From Dysgonamonadaceae bacterium (GTDB taxonomy: Bacteria > Bacteroidota > Bacteroidia > Bacteroidales > Dysgonomonadaceae), in contig JAIRUA010000025.1 of NCBI GenBank assembly GCA_031254645.1, forward strand, positions 1 to 64,000: 64,000 nucleotides of DNA. The letters run 5' to 3'. Below, piece after piece: positions 9,506 to 19,362 of the stretch. Under the pieces are notes generated by a model. The model saw only the letters and a list, made by a program, of their open reading frames with translations. It searched no databases and was not told where the DNA came from. Position 1 is the first letter of the stretch. The number at the start of each line of letters is the position of its first letter. A program made the translations under genes and the position numbers.

Positions 9506-10378
9506 TTATTCGTTCTCCAAAATCTCTCTTGCCTTTTCCAATAATTCCGGCGATTCGGCAGGAGGATAATGCAAATCCAATGACTTGAATAGGTCTAAAA
9601 TAATGTCGCCAATGGCAACGCGGGCGAAGTATTTCTTATCGGCAGGAATTACATACCAAGGCGCGTAGTCGTGTGATGTTTTTTCGAGCATTTCTTCATA
9701 TGCCTTTTGATATTCGTGCCATTGTGCGCGAGCCGTTAAATCGTCGGAACTGAATTTCCAATTTTTATCCGGGTCGTCGATACGCGAGAGGAGACGTTTT
9801 CTTTGTTCGTCTTTTGATACGTTCAGAAAAAACTTCAAGATACGTACGCCGTTTTCGTGCAGATGCCGCTCGAAATTATTAATGGAACGATAACGTTTCT
9901 CCCAAAAATCAGTATCGATTTTTTCAATTGTATTATAGCTCGGAATGCGTTCGTTAATAATCAATTGCGGATTTACCTTCGTAACCAATACATTTTCGTA
10001 ATGCGAACGATTGAAAATTTCAATCATTCCGCGCTCGGGCAATACTTTATAATGCCGCCAAAGAAAATCGTGTTCCAATTCTTTTTTCGACGGTGCTTTA
10101 AAACTGTCTATATTACAACCCTGCGGATTGATTCCCGACATCACGTGACGAATTACGCCGTCTTTTCCTGCCGCATCGCGCGCTTGTAGAATGATGAGTA
10201 ACGAATAACGATTATCGGCATAAAACTTCTCTTGAAGTTTAGCAAGTTTTTCGATATTTCTCTGAATCTCTTCTTTCGCCTCTTTTTTGTCGACACCGTA
10301 GGATTCATTGGTCGAAAAGTCATGCAAATTTACTTTTTGACCATTTTTGATTTTTAGTTTGTTATAATTGAAATCCAT
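9506..10378 (-). CDS. Polyphosphate kinase 2 family protein (PPK2)
   Basis: Uses polyphosphate to phosphorylate nucleotides in the cytoplasm. The 290-residue protein has the PPK2 P-loop form QARDAAGKDG (residues 65-74). It also has PQGCNIDSFKAPS, HDFLWRHYKVLPERG and FNRSHYENVLV, as in PPK2, and the lid-module sequence LSRIDDPDKNWKFS. The QARDAAGKDG variant rather than EGRDAAGKGG suggests the class that accepts both AMP and ADP, which is inference from memory. Full length. It stands alone between a hairpin (9421) and a word-type inverted repeat (10398). Confidence 0.92.
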   Translation of the reverse strand: MDFNYNKLKIKNGQKVNLHDFSTNESYGVDKKEAKEEIQRNIEKLAKLQEKFYADNRYSLLIILQARDAAGKDGVIRHVMSGINPQGCNIDSFKAPSKKELEHDFLWRHYKVLPERGMIEIFNRSHYENVLVTKVNPQLIINERIPSYNTIEKIDTDFWEKRYRSINNFERHLHENGVRILKFFLNVSKDEQRKRLLSRIDDPDKNWKFSSDDLTARAQWHEYQKAYEEMLEKTSHDYAPWYVIPADKKYFARVAIGDIILDLFKSLDLHYPPAESPELLEKAREILENE

Positions 10379-10397
10379 AAGAGTATTTACGATTTTA

Positions 10398-10477
10398 GAT
10401 TTTAGATTTACGATTGAATTGCCTAATGGCGAACGTTGTTTCGCAATCCCTGCAAATTCAATCGTAAATCTAAAATC
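10398..10477. repeat. Inverted repeat built from the word GATTTTAGATTTACGATT
   Basis: Arms 10398-10420 and 10455-10477 are a perfect 23-bp inverted repeat with a 34-nt loop. The left arm is preceded by further copies of the word GATTTTAGATT. It lies between the 3' end of the S41 protease and the start of PPK2 and may terminate the former. Related words occur at 12640, 42157 and 49988. Confidence 0.85.
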
Positions 10478-10486
10478 GTAAATAAT

Positions 10487-12118
10487 TTAATTCTTCACTC
10501 CGATATTACTCCCAATTCCCCTTAACAAATTCTCATATCTTTCGGGATTGGAAATAATTCTTAGTCCTTCTTGGAATATATCGGCTCCTTCGTTCCATAT
10601 CTGGAAAGAAGCTGATGAATCGTATAAGTCGCGAGCCATTGTGGTACGTATTTGTCTTGTAATGAATGAGCGCGATTGTTCGAATTGTTCATTATCCCAC
10701 TCAATATTATCGCTTTCAGCCATTCTTTTCATTCTGTCAAACATACTTTGAGGCACTTGGAAATTATTTTGGAAAGCAGTTATGTTTGGGAATCGGCGAA
10801 GCAATTCGGCACGATTCTCGTCTACTTCACTCATTGCCGTACGGTTGATAACTCCACGAGTGAACAATTGAAGGTGTAAGCGTGTACTTGCAGTGGTGTC
10901 TATCGGTACGAAATAGTCGGGCGTGATACCACCGCCGCCAAATACAGTTCGTCCATTTACCAAAGTTCTAAATTTCAGCGAATCAGGGAAATGAATGCTG
11001 TCGGCATTTACCAATTCGCCGTGCAAGAATCGATTCACAATGTCTTGATTATATGCTTCTGCATTGCCTTCTTCGTATGGTTTTTGAATGCTTCTGCCGG
11101 ACGGCGTGTAATATCGCGCAACGGTCAGACGAATCATCGTCGCATTGTCGGGAGGTAGCGGAATCTGGCGCTGCACCGTTCCTTTTCCGAATGTACGACG
11201 ACCGACAATAATTCCTCTATCCCAATCTTGTAGCGCGCCGGCAAGAATTTCGCTCGCCGAAGCCGATCCTTCATCTACTAAAACTACCACTCTGCCTTCC
11301 AACATTTCGCCGCCGGGTGTGGAGTTCATTGTAAGGCGTGGTTGATTTCTTCCTTCGGTATAAACAATCAGTTTGTTATCACCTAAAAACTCGCTACTGA
11401 TTTCGGCTGCCGTGTGCAAAATGCCTCCACCATTGCCGGTCAAGTCGAGGATGAGATTTTTCATTCCTTGCGCTTTCAGCTCGCGTTCGGCTCGTTTGAA
11501 TTCTTCGGTGGTTGTGGCGCCGAATCGACTGATTCGGATATAACCGATGTCGTTCGTTACCATATAGGCAGCTTCTACGCTGAAAATAGGGATTCTACCG
11601 CGCACGATATGAAAATCCAACAATTCGGGTACTCCTCTGCGGCGCACTTTTATATCTACGGTAGTACCTGCCGGTCCGCGAAGGCGACGCACAACATCTT
11701 GTTGATTCATTTGCACGCCGGAAATCAGTGTGTCGTTGACGAAAATAATCCTGTCGCCAGGCATTAATCCTACTTGTTGTGATGGTCCGCCGGAAATCAC
11801 TTCCAATACATAAAGCGTATCGGTGAGCATATTAAACGAAATGCCGATACCGTCGAAATTGCCTTGCAAAGGCTCGTTCATTGCACGCACTTCTTGCGCA
11901 TCAAGATATGAAGAATGTGGGTCGAGCTCGCGTAGCATTGCACGAATGGCAGCTTCTGTAAGTGCACGTGTATCCACATCATCTACATAGAGATTACTAA
12001 TAAGTTGAAGTGTGCGTTCGAATTTAATGCCGTCGGCGCTTGGACGAAACTGTTGTGCCGTTGTTGAGTTGCAAGCGACAAAAATCAGTATAAGTATAAA
12101 AGGAATTTTTTTGAGCAT
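10487..12118 (-). CDS. S41-family C-terminal processing peptidase (CtpA/Prc-like)
   Basis: Periplasmic serine protease that degrades or trims protein C-termini. The preferred start (12118) begins a signal peptide MLKKIPFILIL with lipobox-like FVAC; an upstream ATG at 12151 would lengthen the n-region by 11 residues. Then comes the S41 N-terminal helical part (ELDPHSSYL), a PDZ domain (FDGIGISF, GLMPGDRI), and the catalytic core with the Ser motif DEGSASASE and the Lys motif GRRTFGKGTVQ. Both catalytic residues are present. The C-terminal 170 residues are Bacteroidota-type extension. It follows coaD by a few dozen bases and is probably co-transcribed with it. Confidence 0.93.
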   Translation of the reverse strand: MLKKIPFILILIFVACNSTTAQQFRPSADGIKFERTLQLISNLYVDDVDTRALTEAAIRAMLRELDPHSSYLDAQEVRAMNEPLQGNFDGIGISFNMLTDTLYVLEVISGGPSQQVGLMPGDRIIFVNDTLISGVQMNQQDVVRRLRGPAGTTVDIKVRRRGVPELLDFHIVRGRIPIFSVEAAYMVTNDIGYIRISRFGATTTEEFKRAERELKAQGMKNLILDLTGNGGGILHTAAEISSEFLGDNKLIVYTEGRNQPRLTMNSTPGGEMLEGRVVVLVDEGSASASEILAGALQDWDRGIIVGRRTFGKGTVQRQIPLPPDNATMIRLTVARYYTPSGRSIQKPYEEGNAEAYNQDIVNRFLHGELVNADSIHFPDSLKFRTLVNGRTVFGGGGITPDYFVPIDTTASTRLHLQLFTRGVINRTAMSEVDENRAELLRRFPNITAFQNNFQVPQSMFDRMKRMAESDNIEWDNEQFEQSRSFITRQIRTTMARDLYDSSASFQIWNEGADIFQEGLRIISNPERYENLLRGIGSNIGVKN

Positions 12119-12159
12119 ATATTTGAATATATTAGTTGTTTTTGACCACATTGTTTGTT

Positions 12160-12633
12160 TTATTTGCTTGTTAATAAATGAATACTTTGTTGAGGAACGA
12201 AATTGCTGACATCGCGGTTATAACGCAGTAATTCACGTACGAGCGTAGAGCTGATATGTGTCAGTGCCGGCTCGGTTAATAGTATAAACGTTTCAATGCC
12301 CGAAATAGTTCGATTCATATCGGCAATTGTTTTTTCGTTTTCGAAATCGTTTACCGAGCGAATACCGCGCAAAATGAAATGTGCGCCTACCTCTTGCGCG
12401 AAATCCACGGTTAGCGAATTATAACTTTCGACACGCACGCGGGGTTCATTGGCATAGATTGCGCGAATCATTTCCAATCGCTTTTCAATCGGAAAATAAA
12501 AATTCTTACTCTCGTTGAAACCTATGGCGATAACGATTTCATCGACTAATGCCAATCCTCGACGAACGATGGATTCGTGCCCGATAGTGAATGGGTCGAA
12601 AGTGCCAGGGAATAATGCTGTACGTTTTTTCAT
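12160..12633 (-). CDS. coaD: Phosphopantetheine adenylyltransferase
   Basis: Penultimate step of coenzyme A synthesis: 4'-phosphopantetheine plus ATP gives dephospho-CoA. The 157-residue protein has the nucleotidyltransferase motif [12 protein letters not shown] (residues 9-20), the substrate-binding [12 protein letters not shown] and the C-terminal ISSTLVREL motif, all as in bacterial CoaD. Full length. A promoter at 12779-12809 lies upstream, giving a leader of roughly 140 bases. The S41 protease gene follows directly. Confidence 0.97.
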   Translation of the reverse strand: MKKRTALFPGTFDPFTIGHESIVRRGLALVDEIVIAIGFNESKNFYFPIEKRLEMIRAIYANEPRVRVESYNSLTVDFAQEVGAHFILRGIRSVNDFENEKTIADMNRTISGIETFILLTEPALTHISSTLVRELLRYNRDVSNFVPQQSIHLLTSK

Positions 12634-12778
12634 ATTGATGATTTTAGATTTTGGAAGCGTACCTGTTTATAACCTTTTGATTCACAATTCGAATTAAGAA
12701 ACAAGTAATGAATAAGTAACGTCTCTATTGTTTTCACTTACTCTATTTTGCATTATTGACAAATAATTTTTCATTTGC

Positions 12779-12809
12779 CAAAGATAGATATAAATCCCGA
12801 ACTGGGCAA
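12779..12809 (-). promoter_or_regulatory. Promoter for coaD: TTG-N20-TATCTTTG
   Basis: On the minus strand, a -33 TTG (12807-12809 as CAA on +) and a -7 TATCTTTG (12779-12786) are 20 bases apart, matching the Bacteroidota consensus. The gap 12634-13015 otherwise holds only the rubrerythrin terminator. Confidence 0.6.
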
Positions 12810-12940
12810 TTAAATTCTTTCCTAATTTATTAGAAATACTTATGTACGGCTTGTTCAACCGTTGCAGGGATTTTTTTAGATACAGTCAAGTTACTTGCTT
12901 AGTTATTTTGACATTAGCTAAACATCACATCAAAAAACAA

Positions 12941-12966
12941 CAGCCCTTGTATTACTACAAAGGCTG
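12941..12966 (-). terminator. Terminator of the rubrerythrin gene
   Basis: 11-bp stem (12941-12951 with 12956-12966, one G-T pair) followed on the minus strand by TTGTTTTTT. Placed 50 bases after the rubrerythrin stop, it separates that gene from coaD. Confidence 0.8.
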
Positions 12967-13015
12967 CTGAGAACTATCTTTTAGATATAAAAATAGATAT
13001 ATCGTTACCTACGGA

Positions 13016-14230
13016 TTAATTAAACACAATAAAATTCCCGGTGTTTACTCCGCAAATAGGACAACGGGCAAGTGTAATGACAAACTCTAAATCACCGCAA
13101 GTAGGGCAAATATACCACGTTCCCGGCACAGTGCTATCATTACCTGTGGATTGGAGTATCTCTAAAACAGCCTGATAATGCTCTGCGTGACTCATTTCTG
13201 CCTTCATAGCACGTTCAAACGACCTGACAGCGTCAGGAATATTTGCAGCGGTAGCAACTTCAATAAACTTAGGGTACATTACCGTAAACTCGTACGTTTC
13301 GCCTGCAATAGCGTCTTCCAAATTTTTAACCATATCGTTATCGGCAATATGATTTTCAATTACCGGCTCAAAGTTGCCTACACCCAATGCTTTCAATACC
13401 ATTTGATGGGCGTCTACGTGAATCTTTTCCGCTTCGGAGGTTGCTGCAAACATTGTGGCAATGTTATGTAATCCCAATTCCTTAGCTTTTTGGGAGAAAA
13501 CAGCGTACATAGCAGATGCATTGCTTTCTCCGGTAATGGCAGCCTTCAGGTTTTCAATAGTTTCTTCTAACGGCGTAAGTTCATCGTTTTTAAACTCAAT
13601 AAAATTCTCAGTGTTTACACCGCAAATAGGACAACGGGTTACTGTAATGGCAAACTCTAAATCACCGCAAGTGGGGCAAATATACCACGTTTTAGATACA
13701 GTTGCATCATGACCCAAAGACTGGAATATCTCTAAAACAGCCTGATAATGTTTTGCATGCCCCATTTCTGCCTTCATAGCGCGTTCAAACGACCTAACAG
13801 CATCAGGAATGTTTTCGGCTGTAGCAACTTCGATAAACTTAGGATACATTTCCGTAAATTCGTATGTTTCGCCTGCAATAGCGTCTTCCAAATTCTTAGC
13901 CATATCATTATTGGCGATATGATTTTCAATTACCGGCACAAAGTTGTTCACGCCTAATTCTTTCAACACCGCCTGATGGGCGTTTACGTGAATCTTTTCC
14001 GCTTCGGAAGTCGCTGCAAACATTGTGGCAATGTTATTCAATCCCAGTTCTTTGGCTTTTTGAGAGAAAATAGCATACAGGACAGATGCATTGCTTTCTC
14101 CGGTAATGGCAGCCTTCAAATTTTCAATAGTTTTTTCTCCTACTATTGGTGTAGGTTCGTTGCTTTTACATGCAGAAAGTAGTACTGCGAAAAGCATAAT
14201 AACGCTTACTAATAAATTAAATTTTTTCAT
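13016..14230 (-). CDS. Tandem-duplicated rubrerythrin lipoprotein
   Basis: Two complete rubrerythrin units in one chain. The start at 14230 (not 14323) is chosen because a lipoprotein signal peptide begins there (MKKFNLLVSV, lipobox LLSAC). Each unit has a ferritin-like diiron four-helix bundle (GESNAS; EAEKIHV.AH; GETYEF; AMKAEM.HA.HY) and a rubredoxin-like Fe(SCys)4 ribbon (YICPTCGDLEF and RCPICGVNT). The units repeat with a 570-base period and are over 80% identical in protein and similarly close in DNA, pointing to a recent internal duplication. Rubrerythrins normally are cytoplasmic peroxide reductases of about 190 residues; a lipid-anchored double form is unusual. It sits between parE and coaD. 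Confidence 0.93.
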   Translation of the reverse strand: MKKFNLLVSVIMLFAVLLSACKSNEPTPIVGEKTIENLKAAITGESNASVLYAIFSQKAKELGLNNIATMFAATSEAEKIHVNAHQAVLKELGVNNFVPVIENHIANNDMAKNLEDAIAGETYEFTEMYPKFIEVATAENIPDAVRSFERAMKAEMGHAKHYQAVLEIFQSLGHDATVSKTWYICPTCGDLEFAITVTRCPICGVNTENFIEFKNDELTPLEETIENLKAAITGESNASAMYAVFSQKAKELGLHNIATMFAATSEAEKIHVDAHQMVLKALGVGNFEPVIENHIADNDMVKNLEDAIAGETYEFTVMYPKFIEVATAANIPDAVRSFERAMKAEMSHAEHYQAVLEILQSTGNDSTVPGTWYICPTCGDLEFVITLARCPICGVNTGNFIVFN

Positions 14231-14700
14231 TTTTTTGATTGTTTGTAATTTTATGTAATTCAGAATAATTCTTTTTCGTTCTTTTTTGTAATCAAATTCT
14301 ACCGCTTTATGATTATAAAACAATCTTAATCAAAAAAAGTTCATCAAATGCTCGATTATATACATTTTTTTCATGTGTTTTTTGCTGTTCACTGATAATA
14401 TCGCACATAAATATGAGTTTTGAAAAACACATAATATATTTATTATAATGCAGTTATATATGATTTTTGGGAAGGTAATTAAACTTGAATTACGCATTAG
14501 AACATTTTTTCTGCGAGCACCTTTGGAGTTTACAAAAGAGAACTATAATGCAGATTTTGGGTTAAAGTATTTTGATTTATCAAGAATTGTGCCGTTTGAC
14601 ATACTCTCATCAACGGGTTAGAGCAGGCTTGTCAAGAGGAAAAAATAGGGATTGGATGATAGTTTGCTTACTTTGCCATTTAGATGAACATAGAATTCTT
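14231..14700. other. Intergenic region between rubrerythrin and parE
   Basis: 470 bases without a convincing gene. It must hold the rubrerythrin promoter, but I find no clear -7 element. A 53-codon frame on the + strand (14460-14621) has no recognisable product and may be a remnant or chance. Confidence 0.5.
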
Positions 14701-16584
14701 CTAAGCTACTTCATCTTCTTCAACTACCAAGTTGTCAATAATAAACACCTGACGGTCAGGCGTATTTTTTCCCATATAAAATTCGAGAAGTTCTTTCGGT
14801 AAATCCTCTTTTCGCATTGTAACACGGTCGAGACGTATATCTTCGCCGATAAAATTGCGAAACTCGTCGGGCGAAATTTCACCAAGTCCTTTAAATCGTG
14901 TGATTTCTGGATTTGGACTAAGCTCTTTGATAGCCGAAATTCGCTCTTCTTCGGAGTAGCAATACAATGTTTTTTTCTTGTTTCGCACACGGAAAAGCGG
15001 TGTTTGGAGAATATAAACGTGTCCCTTTTTAATCAAATCGGGGAAAAATTGCAAGAAAAATGTGAGCAATAACAGGCGAATGTGCATACCATCGGTATCT
15101 GCATCGGTAGCGATGATGACTTTGTTGTAGCGTAATCCTTCCAAATCTTCTTCGATATTCAATGCAGCTTGCAAGAGGTTGAATTCTTCGTTTTCGTACA
15201 CGATTTTTTTTGTCAGTCCGTAGCAATTCAGCGGTTTTCCGCGAAGACTGAAAACGGCTTGTAGATTCGGATTGCGACTTTTGGTGATAGAACCGCTCGC
15301 TGAATCGCCCTCTGTGATGAAAATACAGGAATCTTCTCGCTGTTCGCCTTTGTTATCGTTGAGATGTATGCGGCAATCGCGTAGTTTTTTGTTATGCAGA
15401 TTCGCTTTTTTCGCCCTTTCGCGCGCTAATTTGGTAACGCCGGCAATCGCCTTGCGTTCTTTTTCGGATTCTTTGATTTTTGTTTCTAACGCTTCTGCTG
15501 TTATCGGATTTTTATGCAGAAAGTTGTCGAGCTCTTTTTTCAGAAAATCGCCTACGTATTTGTTTATCGAAACACCATCCGGACGAATATCTTTCGACCC
15601 AAGCTTCGTTTTTGTTTGCGATTCAAAAATCGGCTCTACAATCTTGATACTTATCGCCGCTACAATTCCGTTACGAATATCGGAAAACTCATAGTTTTTA
15701 TTATAGAACTCTTTGATTACCCGCGCAATATGTTCACGCAGTGCCGACAAGTGCGTACCGCCTTGCGTGGTATTTTGACTATTGACGAACGAATAATACT
15801 CTTCGCCATATTGATTGGTGTGCGTGAGCGCAATTTCGATGCCTTCGCCCGAGAAGTGCATAACCGGATATAATTCTTCCGATGTAAGATTCTCACTCAG
15901 AAGATCTTTCAAACCGTTTTTTGAGGAATATTTTTCGCCGTTGAAAATAATCGTCAAACCAACGTTCAAAAATGTGTAATTTTTGAGAAGTGGTATAATA
16001 AATTCATCGCGAAAATGATAATTCCCAAATTTTTCAGTGTCGGGTGTGAAAGAAACGATTGTTCCGTTTTCTTCGGCAGTCGATTCGATACCACTCTCAT
16101 CCGTCACAATTCCTTTGCTATATTCTACACTTTTTGACTGTCCGTTTCGATAACTTTCGATAAAGAAACGAGACGAAAGTGCATTTACCGCCTTGATACC
16201 AACGCCGTTAAGACCCACTGTGCCCGTGTATCCGCCTTCGGTATACTTTCCACCGGTATTCATTTTTGATGATACGTCTTTCACTTTATTGAGTGGAACA
16301 CCTCGCCCATGGTCACGAATGGTTACGCTTTCGTTTTCGATGGTTACTTCGATTGTTTTTCCGAAGCCCATCATATATTCGTCGATAGAGTTATCAAGCA
16401 CTTCTTTTAAAAGTACATAGATGCCATCGTCAGAAGCCGATCCATCACCCAATTTTCCGATATACATACCGGGGCGGTGACGGATATGTTCGTTCCATTC
16501 CAGCGTAACTACTTCTACCTCATCAACGCCTTGCAGCTTGCTATTTTCTATATTTAATTCTGAACTCATTGTCTCTGTTTTCAT
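14701..16584 (-). CDS. parE: DNA topoisomerase IV subunit B
   Basis: ATPase subunit of the type IIA topoisomerase that decatenates chromosomes. The 627-residue chain has the GHKL ATP site ([35 protein letters not shown]), a transducer region (QNTTQGGTH) and the TOPRIM domain (EGDSASGS starting at Glu 425, then [16 protein letters not shown]). EGDSASGS rather than EGDSAGGS and the ending argue for ParE over GyrB, as in other Bacteroidota. parC is not adjacent. In related genomes I recall parE, coaD and an S41 protease lying together; here a rubrerythrin gene intervenes. The second Met at residue 6 is an alternative start. Confidence 0.9.
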   Translation of the reverse strand: MKTETMSSELNIENSKLQGVDEVEVVTLEWNEHIRHRPGMYIGKLGDGSASDDGIYVLLKEVLDNSIDEYMMGFGKTIEVTIENESVTIRDHGRGVPLNKVKDVSSKMNTGGKYTEGGYTGTVGLNGVGIKAVNALSSRFFIESYRNGQSKSVEYSKGIVTDESGIESTAEENGTIVSFTPDTEKFGNYHFRDEFIIPLLKNYTFLNVGLTIIFNGEKYSSKNGLKDLLSENLTSEELYPVMHFSGEGIEIALTHTNQYGEEYYSFVNSQNTTQGGTHLSALREHIARVIKEFYNKNYEFSDIRNGIVAAISIKIVEPIFESQTKTKLGSKDIRPDGVSINKYVGDFLKKELDNFLHKNPITAEALETKIKESEKERKAIAGVTKLARERAKKANLHNKKLRDCRIHLNDNKGEQREDSCIFITEGDSASGSITKSRNPNLQAVFSLRGKPLNCYGLTKKIVYENEEFNLLQAALNIEEDLEGLRYNKVIIATDADTDGMHIRLLLLTFFLQFFPDLIKKGHVYILQTPLFRVRNKKKTLYCYSEEERISAIKELSPNPEITRFKGLGEISPDEFRNFIGEDIRLDRVTMRKEDLPKELLEFYMGKNTPDRQVFIIDNLVVEEDEVA

Positions 16585-16654
16585 TTGACATAAGAAAGAA
16601 GAAATAAGACATAAGAATCATCGTCTTTGCTTCTTCTTTTCATCTATCTTATCT

Positions 16655-17785
16655 CTATAAGTCTTTAATAAAAACCCTACGTCTTTTCGTTTGTTTCGTT
16701 TCCAGATCACCCCACATTGCTTGTACTTTGTTGTTTACTTCCAATTCGGGATTGCTTTCGGCGTATTCAAATCCTAAACGGGCAGCTGCTGGAATAAATT
16801 CGTTGAACAGTAGCGCATGAATCCCTTTCCCTTGATAATCGGGGTGTACGGCAATAAGCAGCAGGTCAAGTATTTTGTTATCGTGTCCTTTTATTGCTCG
16901 TAACAAATGATACCAACCGAAAGGCAAAAACTTTCCTTTGGCTTTTTGCAAGGCTTTTGCAAGACTCGGCAAACCGATTCCTACGCCTACAAGTTTATTA
17001 TCTTCCTCACGTACAACGAGTGTCAAGAATTCGAGCCGAAGCATCGGAATATACATATTGACGTAATAATCAATCTGTTTTTCAGACAATTCAACATATC
17101 CGTACAGATCTTTATAGGCGAGATTTATCAGTTTGAAAATTTCTTTCGCATACGGATATACATCTTTTTTCTTTTCCAAGTGTTTGACAATTACACCGGA
17201 GCGTTTTTTCACGATTTCCGATGCGCGAGCAAAGCGTTCGGGAATTTCATGCGGAATAGTGATCAAAAATTCCACCCAGTCTTGGTCTTTTATGTAACCT
17301 ATTCGCTGTAAATGATTTATATAGTAGGGGTAATTGTAAATGCTTGCCATTGTACCCGGTTGGTCGAAGCCTTCTACCAACATTCCTTCGTGATCCATAT
17401 CGCAGAAGCCCATCGGTCCGTGCATTTTTTCCATGTCTCGCACACGTGCCCAATCTTCGGCAGTATCGAAAAGCGCATCAACTACTTCGGCATCGTCAAT
17501 AAAATCAACAAAACCGAAACGGACATTTTTTTGTTTCCATATTTGGTTTGCCTTGTGATTGATAATCACACCGATTCGTCCAACAATTTTATCATCTCTG
17601 TAAGCCAAGAAAAACGCAGCATCGCAATGCTCAAAAGCGGGATTTTTGCTCCGGTTGAGCGTATCTTTTTCATCGTAGAACAACGGTGGAACAAAATATT
17701 CATTTCCTTCATACAAATCAATGCCGAACTGCACGAATTTGTTATAATCTTCTTTTTTTGCTACTTGATGTATGTATATTGACAT
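16655..17785 (-). CDS. GNAT-like N-acetyltransferase family protein
   Basis: A 376-residue protein of a type common in Bacteroidota. The C-terminal half has an acetyl-CoA-binding-like motif LIAVHPDYQGKGIHALLF, which corresponds to GNAT motif A (Q-x-x-G-x-G/A), and a preceding strand ILDLLLIAV. The N-terminal half (YVPPLF-like EYFVPPLFYDE, then FFLAYRDDKIVGRIGVII) resembles another degenerate GNAT unit. The substrate is unknown. A TATCTTTG promoter element lies 29 bases upstream. parE follows 70 bases downstream on the same strand, so the two may be co-transcribed. Confidence 0.8.
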   Translation of the reverse strand: MSIYIHQVAKKEDYNKFVQFGIDLYEGNEYFVPPLFYDEKDTLNRSKNPAFEHCDAAFFLAYRDDKIVGRIGVIINHKANQIWKQKNVRFGFVDFIDDAEVVDALFDTAEDWARVRDMEKMHGPMGFCDMDHEGMLVEGFDQPGTMASIYNYPYYINHLQRIGYIKDQDWVEFLITIPHEIPERFARASEIVKKRSGVIVKHLEKKKDVYPYAKEIFKLINLAYKDLYGYVELSEKQIDYYVNMYIPMLRLEFLTLVVREEDNKLVGVGIGLPSLAKALQKAKGKFLPFGWYHLLRAIKGHDNKILDLLLIAVHPDYQGKGIHALLFNEFIPAAARLGFEYAESNPELEVNNKVQAMWGDLETKQTKRRRVFIKDL

Positions 17786-17813
17786 TTTAAGAGGCTTATT
17801 TTTGATACGAGCA

Positions 17814-17821
17814 CAAAGATA
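17814..17821 (-). promoter_or_regulatory. -7 element TATCTTTG for the GNAT-like gene
   Basis: CAAAGATA on +, i.e. TATCTTTG on the minus strand, 29 bases before the start. No -33 element at the ideal distance. Confidence 0.5.
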
Positions 17822-17835
17822 GTGATTTTTTAGAT

Positions 17836-17932
17836 AATGATTAGTGATTAATGTTTAATGATTAATTAAGACAAGTGGTATAATTGCCGGGCGATGCAAA
17901 GATTAATCATTAAACATTAATCACTAATCATT
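17836..17932. repeat. 31-bp inverted repeat built from the word AATGATTAGTG
   Basis: Arms 17836-17866 and 17902-17932 are a perfect 31-bp inverted repeat with a 35-nt loop. Each arm is itself made of near copies of ATGATTA / TTAATG. The right arm overlaps the last codons and stop of the transglycosylase gene, encoding its final M-I-S-D-stop. It lies downstream of that gene and may act as its transcription end. Confidence 0.9.
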
Positions 17933-19314
17933 CCTTGATACATTTCCCAAAAACTCATCACATTTCGTACATAATTAACCGTTTCATCGCCTCGAAGAAA
18001 TCCGAATTGGGTAACGGGATCTTCGTAGTAACGTTCCAACCGTTTGAGTAATACGTATTTTTCCACGTTATCATTCCATACGTCTCTGTTGGCACCGTAT
18101 TTTTGTGCTAACGCGCGTGCGTCCATAATATGACCGATGCCGCCGTTGTAAGCGGCGAGCGATAGCTTCAATCGTTCGGTTGGATTTTCAACGGAAGAAA
18201 AAATATTGAGCAAATATTTCAAATATTTTGCGCCGATACGGATGTTCGTTTCGGGGTTTGTGAGATTGTCGGCGCTAACGCCAAACGAAGCGGCGGTAGC
18301 AGGCATTAATCCCATCAATCCGGTGGCGCCTGCCCACGAATGTCCTTCGGGGTCGAATCGAGATTCTTGAAACGAAATAGCAGCCAGCAATCGCCAATCA
18401 ATGTCGAATTCTTTACCGAATTTTTTGAAATAATGATCATAAATTGATATCGTGCCCGGCGCCAAAAGAGTAGGAAAAGTGCCGCGACCGGGAATAGAAT
18501 ACCCTTTTGCTTCTTCAAAATATCGTTTTGTAATTCGTTGGAAAATAGGTCTATTATTTGCTCTTTCAAACCAACTGTTCAGCGAATCGGCGAGAATGGG
18601 TGTGTTTTTTTGTACAATCCACGACGACCGTTGGTCGAAACTCAATGCCAAATCAACATTTAAGTTACGAAAATACGTTTGATTCGCTCGCGCCAAATAA
18701 TCATCGGCAATGGTATAACGGATTACACCATTCGATACCATTCGGATAAGGTCTTCTACCACAACGGTATCGCGACTGATGGTTTCGATAATAATTCCGC
18801 CGCCGAGTTCGTTGTTGAGATTTACAATTCTGTCATGATATTTAGAATTATCGATAACTGTTACCGTTTTTCCGATTAGTTTGGTTACATCTGTCAAGAT
18901 TGTATCCCTTTGCCCGGCACGCTGTACAAGTACTTGATGCGAAATTTGTTCTAATCCGCAATAGATAATCGAGTCTCTCAATGCATTGGTAACCGGTATA
19001 TTATACGCAACAACATCGCCCTCGCCGTTGAGCAGCATTTGCAGTAATGCAGAGGCATTGTGAGCGATGATGATTTCGGGCACAAGGTTGTGTTGCAAGC
19101 AAAAATCGCTAATCATTTCGTAATGATATCCCATCGGTTGGTCACGGTAGATAAAAAACGAAGTGGAAGTGTTGAGTGTGAGTACACGCAACGTATCGTT
19201 TTCTACGATTTGCGGAAAGTCGCGTGTTGACTTTTCTTCCGCTTGATTTTGTTTGCAAGCAAGAAAAATAAACAACAGGCAGAGGCTGATTATTGTATGT
19301 AAGAAAAATTTCAC
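17917..19314 (-). CDS. MltF-like membrane-bound lytic transglycosylase
   Basis: Cleaves peptidoglycan glycan strands. The 465-residue lipoprotein has signal peptide and lipobox (FLACK). A periplasmic solute-binding type 3 domain (about residues 40-270) opens DTLRVLTLNTS and contains GEGDVVAYNIP. It is followed by an SLT domain (about 290-430) with the catalytic Glu in AISFQESRFDP, then GATGLMGLMP and LAAYNGGIGH. This two-domain order is that of MltF. A leaderless-type promoter (19320-19327) stands right before the ATG. The last four residues and stop are supplied by a repeat arm. Confidence 0.92.
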   Translation of the reverse strand: MKFFLHTIISLCLLFIFLACKQNQAEEKSTRDFPQIVENDTLRVLTLNTSTSFFIYRDQPMGYHYEMISDFCLQHNLVPEIIIAHNASALLQMLLNGEGDVVAYNIPVTNALRDSIIYCGLEQISHQVLVQRAGQRDTILTDVTKLIGKTVTVIDNSKYHDRIVNLNNELGGGIIIETISRDTVVVEDLIRMVSNGVIRYTIADDYLARANQTYFRNLNVDLALSFDQRSSWIVQKNTPILADSLNSWFERANNRPIFQRITKRYFEEAKGYSIPGRGTFPTLLAPGTISIYDHYFKKFGKEFDIDWRLLAAISFQESRFDPEGHSWAGATGLMGLMPATAASFGVSADNLTNPETNIRIGAKYLKYLLNIFSSVENPTERLKLSLAAYNGGIGHIMDARALAQKYGANRDVWNDNVEKYVLLKRLERYYEDPVTQFGFLRGDETVNYVRNVMSFWEMYQGMISD

Positions 19315-19319
19315 TGCTG

Positions 19320-19327
19320 CAAAGATA
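19320..19327 (-). promoter_or_regulatory. -7 element TATCTTTG for the MltF-like gene
   Basis: TATCTTTG on the minus strand ends only 5 bases before the ATG at 19314, which predicts a leaderless or near-leaderless mRNA. Confidence 0.55.
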
Positions 19328-19335
19328 GGAAAAAT

Positions 19336-19362
19336 AATGATTAGTGTTTAATATTTAATGAT
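19336..19362. repeat. Word-type repeat at left edge of the accessory island
   Basis: Contains AATGATTAGTGTTTAATA followed by TTTAATGATC, the same word family as 17836-17932 and, inverted, as 26793-26819 at the other edge of the island. The remaining bases up to 19650 show no gene. Confidence 0.6.

Noticed and set aside
14460..14621. 53-codon + frame between rubrerythrin and parE
   Set aside because: No start signal and no recognisable product; possibly a remnant, but not supportable as a gene.
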